Source: an uncultured Bacilli bacterium
Lineage (GTDB): Bacteria > Bacillota_I > Bacilli_A > RF39 > UBA660
Reading direction: 5' to 3'
NCBI GenBank assembly: GCA_934130405.1
Contig: CAKOXX010000004.1
Coordinates: 1-64,000, forward strand
Length of the DNA stretch: 64,000 nt
In this document: in pieces, positions 43,018-49,807 of the stretch
Numbering within the stretch: the stretch's first letter is position 1
Layout: every line of letters begins with the position of its first letter
Program-made: the position numbers and the translations under genes
Notes under the pieces: model-generated
Told to the model about the DNA's origin: nothing
The model's input: only the letters and a program-made list of their open reading frames with translations
The model's database searches: none

Positions 43018-43204
43018 GTATTTTATTTATATATTAGTAGCAATACTAGTGATTTGGTCTTTTGATTCTTTAAATATAAACTCCTTCTTTAAAAAAAATA
43101 AAGTATTACAAGCAAGAGTAATGTATTTTTTATTAGCATTATCAATTATATACTTAGTTACTAATTTTATTTGGGATTTCTTTAATGCTTCAAAAATTTT
43201 TTAA
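43007..43204 (+). CDS. DUF1146 membrane protein (YwzB-like)
   Basis: This 65-aa protein has two transmembrane helices (about 5-22 and 37-58) and the pattern VLQARVMYFLLALSIIYLV, which recalls Bacillus YwzB (DUF1146). Function unknown. GAGGAACATA precedes the ATG at 43007, inside the rpiB 3' end. In Bacillus ywzB lies between the ATP synthase operon and murAA-spoIID-spoIIQ; here it directly precedes spoIIQ. Confidence 0.78.
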   Translation: MSAKYFIYILVAILVIWSFDSLNINSFFKKNKVLQARVMYFLLALSIIYLVTNFIWDFFNASKIF

Positions 43205-43210
43205 AAAATA

Positions 43211-43239
43211 GTATAATTTTCATCTTTTCGGTAAAACTT
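43211..43239 (+). promoter_or_regulatory. Possible sigma-F promoter of spoIIQ
   Basis: GTATA (43211-43215), 14-bp spacer, GGTAAAACTT (43230-43239). This fits the forespore sigma-F pattern (GYATA and GGNNANAHTR) at all but the last base. No sigma-A promoter with a good -35 is visible in the 51-bp gap. Confidence 0.5.
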
Positions 43240-43255
43240 TAAATGAGGTGAAAAT

Positions 43256-43957
43256 ATGAAAAGATGGAAATTGAAAAAAGGTGCAATAATTGGAATTTAT
43301 ACTGCTATCTTTGTTTTTACAGGAGTAGGAGCTTATTTTGTTAGTCAAAATATGAAGACTGATTTAAAGCAAAATGAACAAGTCGAGCACGTTAATAGTT
43401 CTATTTTAGATAAAGATGAAGATATAGAAGTAATAAATGAAACTCCAAAAATGATAAAACCTTTCAAGGATGAGTCAGTTGCTACAACTAAATATTTTTA
43501 TAATTACCAAGCAGATAATGCAACACAAGAAAAATCAATATTGTATCATGAAAATACGTACATTCAAAATTCTGGAATGGACTTTACTAAAAATGAAACA
43601 TTTGACGTAATAGCTGTTTTAGAAGGTACAGTTATTAATGTAAAAGAAGATGAACTACTTGGTAAAATAGTAGAGATACAACATGATAATAATTTAGTTA
43701 GTAGTTATCAAAGTTTAGGTGATGTATCAGTCAAGAAAAATGATACAGTAAAGCAAGGTCAAATAATAGGAAAAAGTGGTACTAATAGTATTGATAAAGA
43801 GCTAGGAAATCATCTACACTTTGAACTTTATCTAAATAGTCAAGTAGTTAATCCAGAAGATTATTTTGATAAAGAAATAAAAATAGAAACTACAACTGAT
43901 AAAAATCCAACAACTGATAGTACCATGAGCAATCAAGAAACAAACCAAGCTGAGTAA
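43256..43957 (+). CDS. spoIIQ: SpoIIQ-like LytM/M23 protein
   Basis: This 233-aa protein has one N-terminal membrane helix (10-30), an extracytoplasmic linker and a LytM domain (about 100-205). The first zinc motif reads NSGMD (105-109) with no His, as in Bacillus SpoIIQ, whereas HLHF (His186, His188) is kept, so the peptidase is probably inactive. In Bacillus SpoIIQ is the forespore half of the engulfment zipper and feeding channel with SpoIIIAH. Synteny with mbl, the sigma-F-like promoter and the GAGGTG RBS support the assignment. It could be another M23-like wall protein. Confidence 0.8.
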   Translation: MKRWKLKKGAIIGIYTAIFVFTGVGAYFVSQNMKTDLKQNEQVEHVNSSILDKDEDIEVINETPKMIKPFKDESVATTKYFYNYQADNATQEKSILYHENTYIQNSGMDFTKNETFDVIAVLEGTVINVKEDELLGKIVEIQHDNNLVSSYQSLGDVSVKKNDTVKQGQIIGKSGTNSIDKELGNHLHFELYLNSQVVNPEDYFDKEIKIETTTDKNPTTDSTMSNQETNQAE

Positions 43958-43962
43958 TTATT

Positions 43963-43996
43963 AAGATGATGATTTTGATAAACTATCATCTTTTTA
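43963..43996 (+). terminator. Terminator after spoIIQ
   Basis: Perfect stem AAGATGAT/ATCATCTT with a 14-nt loop and T5 tail. Confidence 0.75.
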
Positions 43997-44076
43997 TATA
44001 TTTTTAAAGTAATAAATATCATTTATTGTGTATATATTTAGAATAGTAGGAAAAACTAATTTTGATGGGAAATTAA

Positions 44077-44105
44077 TTTACAACTAAATGAAAGTTTGTT
44101 AAAAT
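44077..44105 (+). promoter_or_regulatory. mbl promoter
   Basis: TTTACA (44077-44082), 17-bp spacer, TAAAAT (44100-44105). Confidence 0.7.
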
Positions 44106-44130
44106 ATTAACAGTAAAAGGACGTGATAGG

Positions 44131-45126
44131 ATGTTAGCAAAAGATATTGGAATAGATTTAGGAACAGCAAATGTATTAATTTATATAAAAGGAGAAGGAA
44201 TAGTTTTAAATGAACCAAGTGTAGTTGCAATTGATACAGATAATAAAAAAGTTGTAGCAGTTGGCCGCGAAGCAAGTGAAATGTTAGGTAGAACACCAGG
44301 AAAAGTAAAAGCTATTAAACCAATGAAAGATGGTGTTATTGCTGATTTTGAAGTTACTGAAATTATGCTTGATTATTTCATTAGAAAAATTCATGCTCGT
44401 AACTTTTTATCAAGACCTAGAATTTTAATTTGTTGTCCTTCTAATATTACCCCGGTTGAAAAAAATGCTATAAAAGAAGCAGCAGAGAGAACTGGAGCTC
44501 GTAGAGTATTCTTAGAAGAGGAACCAAAAGTAGCTGCTATTGGAGCAGGACTAGATATTACTAAACCAAACGGAAATATGGTTATTGATATTGGTGGTGG
44601 TACTACTGATATAGCTGTTCTTTCTCTAAAAGATATAGTAACGAGTGCTTCTATTAGAGTAGCTGGTAATGTTTTTGATCAAGATATTATAAAATTTATA
44701 AAAGAAAAGTATAAACTTTTAATAGGAGATAAGACGGCAGAAGAAATAAAAATCGAATTTGCTAATGTATATAATCCTGATAAGAAGAAAAAGATGGAAG
44801 TACGAGGAAGAGACTTAATAACGGGATTACCTAGTACTATTGAGATAGTAGAAAGTGAAACAAAGGAAGCTCTTGAAGAATCACTAAATAAAATAATAAA
44901 ATCTGCTACTAATGTGTTGGAACAGACCCCACCCGAATTATCAGCAGATATTGTTGAAAATGGTGTAGTCTTAACAGGTGGTGGAAGTCTTTTAACTGGC
45001 TTAGTACCTTTACTAAAAGATAAGTTAAAAATTCCTGTTTTTATAGCTGATACACCTTTAACTTGTGTAGTTGAAGGAACAGGAGTATTATTAGATGATA
45101 TAAGAAGTCTAGAAGAAAAAAACTAG
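44131..45126 (+). CDS. mbl: Rod shape-determining protein Mbl/MreB
   Basis: This 331-aa actin-like protein organises cylindrical wall synthesis. DIGIDLGTANVLIYIKG is the phosphate 1 motif, VIDIGGGTTDIAVLSL phosphate 2, and VVLTGGGSLLTGL the adenosine motif. It follows spoIIQ, where Bacillus has spoIIID-mbl, so Mbl is the likely paralogue. It implies a rod-shaped or elongating cell. RBS AGGACGTGATAGG. Confidence 0.94.
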   Translation: MLAKDIGIDLGTANVLIYIKGEGIVLNEPSVVAIDTDNKKVVAVGREASEMLGRTPGKVKAIKPMKDGVIADFEVTEIMLDYFIRKIHARNFLSRPRILICCPSNITPVEKNAIKEAAERTGARRVFLEEEPKVAAIGAGLDITKPNGNMVIDIGGGTTDIAVLSLKDIVTSASIRVAGNVFDQDIIKFIKEKYKLLIGDKTAEEIKIEFANVYNPDKKKKMEVRGRDLITGLPSTIEIVESETKEALEESLNKIIKSATNVLEQTPPELSADIVENGVVLTGGGSLLTGLVPLLKDKLKIPVFIADTPLTCVVEGTGVLLDDIRSLEEKN

Positions 45127-45135
45127 ACTTTTTTG
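45105..45135 (+). terminator. Terminator after mbl
   Basis: AGTCTA/TAGACT stem with T6 tail overlapping the mbl stop codon. Confidence 0.7.
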
Positions 45136-45205
45136 TTTGAAAAATAAAAATTGTACAAAGTTAGCATTATTGATATAATTGAATAAGGAAAGAGGTAGTA
45201 GTGTA

Positions 45206-46321
45206 ATGAGTCAAGAAATATTAAGCGCTTTAAAGATTGTTGCTGTGACATTTCTTTGTTCCGCTTTAATTATGCCTGGTATGAAAAAAATAGCTTTTCA
45301 TATTGGTGCTGTTGATGTCCCGAGATCTGATGAAGGAAATCGACATATTCATAAAAAGGTGATGCCTAAATTGGGCGGGGTAGGTATTTTCCTAGCTTTC
45401 TTAGTTGGCTATATGTTATTTGGAATTGAAAGTATTCAAATGAATTCCATTTTGATAGGTAGTTTTATAATTATTTTAACAGGTATTATAGATGATATAA
45501 ATTCAATAAGAGCAAGTAGGAAACTATTGGGGCAACTAATAGCAGCATGTATAATTGTTTTTTATGGAGGAATACTCTTAAATAACATTACCGCTTTTGG
45601 TTACACAATTGATTTTGGAATATTTTCTTATCCGTTAACAATTTTCTTTATAGTTGCTTGTACTAATATAATTAATTTGATTGATGGTTTAGATGGTTTG
45701 TGTGGTGGAATATGTAGTATTTTCTTTTTAACTATTGGTATAATAGGATTTTTTCAAGGCAGAAGTGGAAACTTAGTTATGTTATTAACATTTATTATGC
45801 TTGGAGCGACACTTGGCTTTTTACTTCATAATTTTTATCCGGCAAAAATATTCTGTGGCGATTGTGCTATGTTTCTTGGTTTTATCATTGCGATAATAAC
45901 GTTGTTAGAATTCAAAGGTCCAGCCTTAACTAGTTTATTTGTACCGATAATGATTTTAGGTATTCCAATTCTTGATACTTTGTTTGCTATTATAAGAAGA
46001 CTTCTGAAACATCAACCGCCATTCTCACCAGATAAAGACCATATTCATCATCAATTGTTAGGAATGAATTTCTCTCACAGAACAACAGTTTTAATTATTT
46101 ATGCGATAGATTTATTATTTGCAATGGCTTCAATACTTTATATTTTAAAAGATCCATTCTTAGGAAAAGTTTTCTATATATTGATATTTATAGTAGTAGT
46201 TTGGTTTGTATTTAGAACGAGTGTTATTTCTCCTAAAAATAAAGAAGTAACTGACAATATTATTGATAAAGTAGAAGGAACTTTAAAAAAAGATAGAAAC
46301 AAACAGAAAAACAGTGGTTAA
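45206..46321 (+). CDS. tagO: Undecaprenyl-phosphate GlcNAc-1-phosphate transferase (TagO/WecA)
   Basis: This 371-aa polytopic membrane enzyme starts teichoic acid or other lipid-linked polymer synthesis by moving GlcNAc-1-P to undecaprenyl phosphate. GIIDDINSIRAS, NLIDGLDGLCGG and HIHHQLL are the family's catalytic and cofactor motifs. The usual GDSGS block is GDCAMFLGF. A hydrophilic Lys-rich tail ends the protein. The ATG at 45206 follows AGAGGTAGTAGTGTA; a TTG 27 bases upstream lies before the RBS. Confidence 0.92.
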   Translation: MSQEILSALKIVAVTFLCSALIMPGMKKIAFHIGAVDVPRSDEGNRHIHKKVMPKLGGVGIFLAFLVGYMLFGIESIQMNSILIGSFIIILTGIIDDINSIRASRKLLGQLIAACIIVFYGGILLNNITAFGYTIDFGIFSYPLTIFFIVACTNIINLIDGLDGLCGGICSIFFLTIGIIGFFQGRSGNLVMLLTFIMLGATLGFLLHNFYPAKIFCGDCAMFLGFIIAIITLLEFKGPALTSLFVPIMILGIPILDTLFAIIRRLLKHQPPFSPDKDHIHHQLLGMNFSHRTTVLIIYAIDLLFAMASILYILKDPFLGKVFYILIFIVVVWFVFRTSVISPKNKEVTDNIIDKVEGTLKKDRNKQKNSG

Positions 46322-46340
46322 ACAGCCACTTATTTTTTTT
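46313..46340 (+). terminator. Terminator after tagO
   Basis: AGTGG/CCACT stem overlapping the tagO stop, followed by a T-rich tail. Confidence 0.7.
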
Positions 46341-46346
46341 GCAAAA

Positions 46347-46355
46347 TTATCCACA
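46347..46355. promoter_or_regulatory. Consensus DnaA box upstream of the agrA-like gene
   Basis: TTATCCACA, the perfect DnaA consensus, 48 bp before the response-regulator ATG and just upstream of its extended -10 (TGGTAAAAT, 46370-46378). Confidence 0.5.
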
Positions 46356-46402
46356 TTTCTGGAAAAATATGGTAAAATCGAAGTAAATCGGAGGTTGTTA
46401 CT

Positions 46403-47149
46403 ATGATTAACTTTATAATTTGTGATGATGAAGAGATTTTTAGGGAGTCACTTAAAGAGAAGATTGACAGTTGCATGATGCAAACGACTATCGAATATAA
46501 AACTCATTTTTTTGATTGCTATGATAGAAAGTTTAAAGATTTTACTGAAAATATAAATCAATTTAATGTTTATTTTCTAGATATTATAACGCCTCATGGT
46601 ACAGGAATGGATGCAGCTAGGTATATTAGAGATAAAGCAGGTGACTGGAATTCAATAATAATTTTTGTTACCAACTATAATGAATATCGTTTTAAAGTTT
46701 TATCTTCTCGACTAGGAGTATTTGACTTTATTAGAAAATCACCTAAAGCTCTAAGCAGAATAAGTGATATTATGTCCATTGTTATTTCTAGATATAACAC
46801 TACTTCTACTAAATGTATTACTTTTGAAAAAGATCATTCAATATTTAAAATTAAGTATAAAGATATTATTTATATTGAACGTGAATTAAATAGTAAGAGT
46901 TGTATTTTGTTTTCTACTGCAGGTGAATTTAGAATTACCAAATCTTTATCAGAGATAGAAGAAGTTTTGGATGGACGTTTCCTTAGAACTCATCGCAGTG
47001 CAATAGTTAATATTGATAATATACAAGAATATAATATTCGTACAAATGTAATTACTTTTTATAATGGTGAAAGGACTGATTTGATATCTAGAAACAAAAA
47101 GAAGGAGTTGAAGCAACGTGTCATCAATAGTAGTCAGATGCATAAATAA
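46403..47149 (+). CDS. LytTR response regulator (AgrA-like)
   Basis: This 248-aa regulator has a receiver domain (residues 1-125) with acidic pair Asp8-Asp9 and phosphoacceptor Asp60 in YFLDIITPHGTGMD. The LytTR DNA-binding domain (about 140-245) has DIIYIERELNSKSCILF and GRFLRTHRSAIVNIDNI. The layout equals AgrA. It overlaps its kinase by 32 bp. Its likely target is the paired 12-bp repeat between agrB and csp. RBS CGGAGGTTGTTACT. That it answers to the AgrD peptide is inferred from the locus. Confidence 0.9.
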   Translation: MINFIICDDEEIFRESLKEKIDSCMMQTTIEYKTHFFDCYDRKFKDFTENINQFNVYFLDIITPHGTGMDAARYIRDKAGDWNSIIIFVTNYNEYRFKVLSSRLGVFDFIRKSPKALSRISDIMSIVISRYNTTSTKCITFEKDHSIFKIKYKDIIYIERELNSKSCILFSTAGEFRITKSLSEIEEVLDGRFLRTHRSAIVNIDNIQEYNIRTNVITFYNGERTDLISRNKKKELKQRVINSSQMHK

Positions 47150-48419
47150 TTTAGTAATGATATTAGCTATAATATTAACAACACAAAATATTACAAATAA
47201 AAAGGTAAATTTATTTTCTATTCGTACTGTATTTTGGATTAGTATAACCTTTCTTCCTTGTCTTCTTTTTTTAGATGCAGGTTATAATTTAATATTTACA
47301 ATGTTATCGTTTTCATTTTTCTCTTTTTCTCTTAAAAATATTTTTCAATTTGAAATCCTAGAAGGAATGGTTATAAGTGTGTATTTTATTATCTTATCAA
47401 GTATACCTGATTTGATGATGTCATTTATTTTGAGACAATTTTTTACTTATAATCAGATTAAAAGTAGTATGTTATTGATGACCACGTCAAATCTTTTTGT
47501 TTCTATATTAACTAGTTGTATTTTTTTAATTCCATTTTTTAACAAAATATTGAAGCATACTTTAAATGAAACAAAAACTTCTAGACATAAGAACGACATT
47601 GTTTATGCAATAGTGTCATTTGTTGCTATAGGTATGATATATAGTTTAGCAAGGGCTTTTTATATTGTTAGTGGTTATTATTTAATTATTAATATTGTAA
47701 TAATAATTTTTATATTACTTATTCTTGCTTATATGGTAGAAATAATTAAGTATGATCAATTAAAAACTCAGAGTGACACATTGTATGACTGTATGAAAAA
47801 CATTGAAAATTATCAGGAACAACAAGATTTAAAAATTCATGAATATAAAAATCAACTATCTAAAATAACTGCATTAACAACAGACGAAAAGATTATAGAT
47901 AAAATAGAAGAAATTTTAGATGTTGATTTAACAGCTGATACTTATTTATTAGGAAAAATAAAAAATATTCCCAAAGGAGAACTTAAAAGTTTAATTTATT
48001 ATAAATTGTTGGTTGCTAAAAGAGAAAATATTAATCTTTCTATAGATGTATCTTCTGATTTATCTGATAAAAATTATAAATTTACCAGGCATCAGGAGAA
48101 AGCTTTGAGCCATTTAATAGGTATAACTTTTGATAATGCTATTGAAGCATCAAAAGAGTCAAGAACTAAAGAAATATTTCTAGAAATATATGAAACTACT
48201 GTTGGATTGACATTCTCTATAACTAATACATTTTCTGGGGATATTGATTTAGATAAGATTGGTCAATTAGGTTATACAACAAAGGGTGGAAATCATGGAA
48301 AAGGCTTGCATTTCATGAAGAAGATAGTAGACGAAAGAATAGGATTATATACAAGAACAACAGTTTCAAAAGAATACTTTACTCAAAAAATAATTATCAA
48401 GAAAAAAACTGATAAGTAA
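47118..48419 (+). CDS. Peptide-sensing histidine kinase (AgrC-like)
   Basis: This 433-aa kinase has six or seven N-terminal transmembrane helices (residues 5-208), the AgrC sensor layout. A coiled dimerisation helix with the likely phospho-acceptor His241 in IHEYKNQL follows. The GHKL ATPase has the N-box FDNAIEAS (Asn340) and the G-box GGNHGKGLHFMKKIV. It starts at GTG 47118 behind GGAGTTG and overlaps the regulator gene by 32 bp, so translation is coupled. It shares a two-way terminator with the convergent agrD. Confidence 0.9.
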   Translation: MSSIVVRCINNLVMILAIILTTQNITNKKVNLFSIRTVFWISITFLPCLLFLDAGYNLIFTMLSFSFFSFSLKNIFQFEILEGMVISVYFIILSSIPDLMMSFILRQFFTYNQIKSSMLLMTTSNLFVSILTSCIFLIPFFNKILKHTLNETKTSRHKNDIVYAIVSFVAIGMIYSLARAFYIVSGYYLIINIVIIIFILLILAYMVEIIKYDQLKTQSDTLYDCMKNIENYQEQQDLKIHEYKNQLSKITALTTDEKIIDKIEEILDVDLTADTYLLGKIKNIPKGELKSLIYYKLLVAKRENINLSIDVSSDLSDKNYKFTRHQEKALSHLIGITFDNAIEASKESRTKEIFLEIYETTVGLTFSITNTFSGDIDLDKIGQLGYTTKGGNHGKGLHFMKKIVDERIGLYTRTTVSKEYFTQKIIIKKKTDK

Positions 48420-48440
48420 TTACTATCTATCAGTTTTTTT
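48402..48440. terminator. Bidirectional terminator between the kinase gene and agrD
   Basis: Perfect 13-bp stem AAAAAAACTGATA/TATCAGTTTTTTT with a 13-nt loop, giving a T tract on both strands. It serves both convergent transcripts. Confidence 0.88.
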
Positions 48441-48457
48441 GTAGGAACAATTATTAA

Positions 48458-48577
48458 TTAGTCCATATTGTTTAATGCTTTTGGTTCATCAACTAGCCAC
48501 CAAAGACATCCTACACTAGCAGATGCTGTAGCTAACATTCCTAAAGCTACTAGTAATTTTGCAACTCTCTTTTTCAT
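48458..48577 (-). CDS. agrD: Cyclic autoinducer peptide precursor AgrD
   Basis: This 39-aa precursor was found by reading the minus strand. The amphipathic N-terminus (MKKRVAKLLVALGMLATASA) would bind the membrane. The core VGCLWWLV holds the single Cys24 that would form the thiolactone, and the acidic tail DEPKALNNMD matches the conserved DEP region. It resembles the clostridial core CLWFT and staphylococcal CDFIM followed by DE. The ring is probably CLWWL or CLWWLV; the exact cut cannot be told. RBS AGAGGAAAAAATT. It follows agrB, its processing enzyme, by 40 bp on the same strand. Confidence 0.9.
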   Translation of the reverse strand: MKKRVAKLLVALGMLATASASVGCLWWLVDEPKALNNMD

Positions 48578-48599
48578 AATTTTTTCCTCTTTTCTATTT

Positions 48600-48620
48600 T
48601 AAATGTCTTTTTGACATTTA
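48600..48620 (-). other. Intercistronic hairpin between agrB and agrD
   Basis: AAATGTC/GACATTT with a 5-T loop spans the agrB stop codon. It has no T tail of note. It may be a processing or stability element that sets the agrB:agrD ratio. Confidence 0.45.
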
Positions 48621-49202
48621 AACCGTTAAGTAATTTCTATATGGCATTCCATATAGTTTGTAGGTTACAGGTAAAATAAGTATTGTTTCTATTATTAAAC
48701 CTGACAAGAGATAAGTAGATATTTCATTATTGTTAAATACTATTACTAAAATCGAATATGTAACTGCGAGTAGACAAGCCGCTATTTTTCTAAGTTTTCT
48801 TTTCCTTTCATTTGTAAGCGGTCTTTTTACTGTATCAGCAGGTGCATATAGAATGAAACAAACTAGACAAAAGATGCAAATTCCAATTTTGACTGGTAAT
48901 GTAATAGTTATCTTTGTTAGTAATAAGGGAATACCAAGTAGCAATGTCATAGAAGAAATCAAGCAAGTTGATGATTTATTAGCATGTAAACCGAATGCTG
49001 GATATCTAATAATATTGAAAAATATTAATGATAAAGTAAATTCTTTTAATATTCCGAGTAGAAATGCTAAAGGAAATATTATTAGTAATTTACCAAAAGT
49101 TAGATAAATTCCTTCCAGTCCATATCGCAGTTCTTCTTCTTGTATTTCTATATTGTTATTTTTAACAAAAGATATACAACCATTTAAAAATTTTTCTTTC
49201 AT
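48618..49202 (-). CDS. agrB: AgrB-like peptide-processing membrane endopeptidase
   Basis: AgrB (194 aa) is the cysteine protease that cuts AgrD and forms the thiolactone. It has the catalytic His73 and Cys80 in YPAFGLHANKSSTC; the spacing of seven residues equals that in S. aureus. Five or six membrane helices follow, with the conserved YAPADT and late LYGMPYRNY. The ATG at 49202 follows AAGAGAGGTATAAAG; a longer frame to 49328 runs through the operators and is rejected. It forms an operon with agrD, convergent to the sensor pair. Confidence 0.93.
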   Translation of the reverse strand: MKEKFLNGCISFVKNNNIEIQEEELRYGLEGIYLTFGKLLIIFPLAFLLGILKEFTLSLIFFNIIRYPAFGLHANKSSTCLISSMTLLLGIPLLLTKITITLPVKIGICIFCLVCFILYAPADTVKRPLTNERKRKLRKIAACLLAVTYSILVIVFNNNEISTYLLSGLIIETILILPVTYKLYGMPYRNYLTV

Positions 49203-49281
49203 CTTTATACCTCTCTTGTTGTAATAATCGTACAATAAAAATTTCCTATTTCTGGAATTAGTCAATTTAGGTTGCAAAATT

Positions 49282-49288
49282 TGTCGAA
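49282..49288 (+). promoter_or_regulatory. Spo0A-type box upstream of agrB
   Basis: TGTCGAA within TTTGTCGAAAAG closely fits the extended 0A consensus. A single box, 80 bp before the agrB start, between the LytTR repeats and the gene. Confidence 0.4.
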
Positions 49289-49323
49289 AAGTAGAAAAAA
49301 CATTTAAAAAAGCAGCAAAATTT

Positions 49324-49356
49324 ACCATTTAAGGTGACAATAATACCATTTACGGT
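49324..49356. promoter_or_regulatory. Probable LytTR (AgrA-like) operator
   Basis: ACCATTTAAGGT (49324-49335) and ACCATTTACGGT (49345-49356) differ at one base and start 21 bp apart, two helical turns. LytTR regulators bind paired repeats with this spacing. The pair lies between divergent agrB and csp, so either or both could be controlled. Confidence 0.7.
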
Positions 49357-49467
49357 AAAAAAATTAATATCACCGAAAAATATGATAAGATACAATTACA
49401 TCGTTTTAAGAAGTCGGAGTTAAGCCAACTTAATTAATTGGTGTAATAATTTATGGAGGTGAGCCGC

Positions 49468-49686
49468 ATGATAGGCAAAGTAAAATGGTTTAATAATGAG
49501 AAAGGGTATGGATTTATTGAATATAAAGAAAATGAAGACATCTTTGTTCACTATTCAACCATTAACATCACAGGTTATAAGACTTTATCGGAGGGTCAAT
49601 ATGTGGAATTTACTTTACTTGAAACTAGTAAAGGATACCAAGCCGTTGATGTAACGCCTGTTAAGGAACCAGCTATTGTAAAATAG
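49468..49686 (+). CDS. Cold-shock-domain protein
   Basis: This 72-aa CSD protein binds single-stranded RNA or DNA. RNP1 is KGYGFIEY and RNP2 is DIFVHYSTI; KVKWFNNEKG is the family start. The ATG at 49468 follows TGGAGGTGAGCCGC; a start 15 bases upstream overlaps the RBS. A leader of about 60-80 nt contains small hairpins, as often in csp genes. Its upstream region holds the LytTR repeats shared with agrB, which could place it under quorum control. Confidence 0.92.
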   Translation: MIGKVKWFNNEKGYGFIEYKENEDIFVHYSTINITGYKTLSEGQYVEFTLLETSKGYQAVDVTPVKEPAIVK

Positions 49687-49699
49687 TTGGTTTTCTTTT
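49667..49699 (+). terminator. Terminator after csp
   Basis: AACCAGCTATT/AATAGTTGGTT stem spanning the csp stop, followed by TTTTCTTTT. Confidence 0.8.
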
Positions 49700-49776
49700 G
49701 CCAGTAATTTTCATAATTTGACGGTAATTATCCCATAATTTTTGACAACAAACTCTCTTCTTTTTTTACTACAATT

Positions 49777-49786
49777 ATGCTATACT
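49777..49786 (+). promoter_or_regulatory. hpf promoter (extended -10)
   Basis: TATGCTATACT provides TG plus TATACT (49781-49786), 21 bp before the hpf ATG; the -35 is poor. Confidence 0.55.
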
Positions 49787-49807
49787 ACAGGTAAGGAGAG
49801 TGATAAT

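Noticed and set aside
49203..49328. 42-residue N-terminal extension of AgrB
   Set aside because: The extra codons run through the LytTR repeats and 0A box, lack an RBS and are absent from the AgrB family; the ATG at 49202 has a good RBS.
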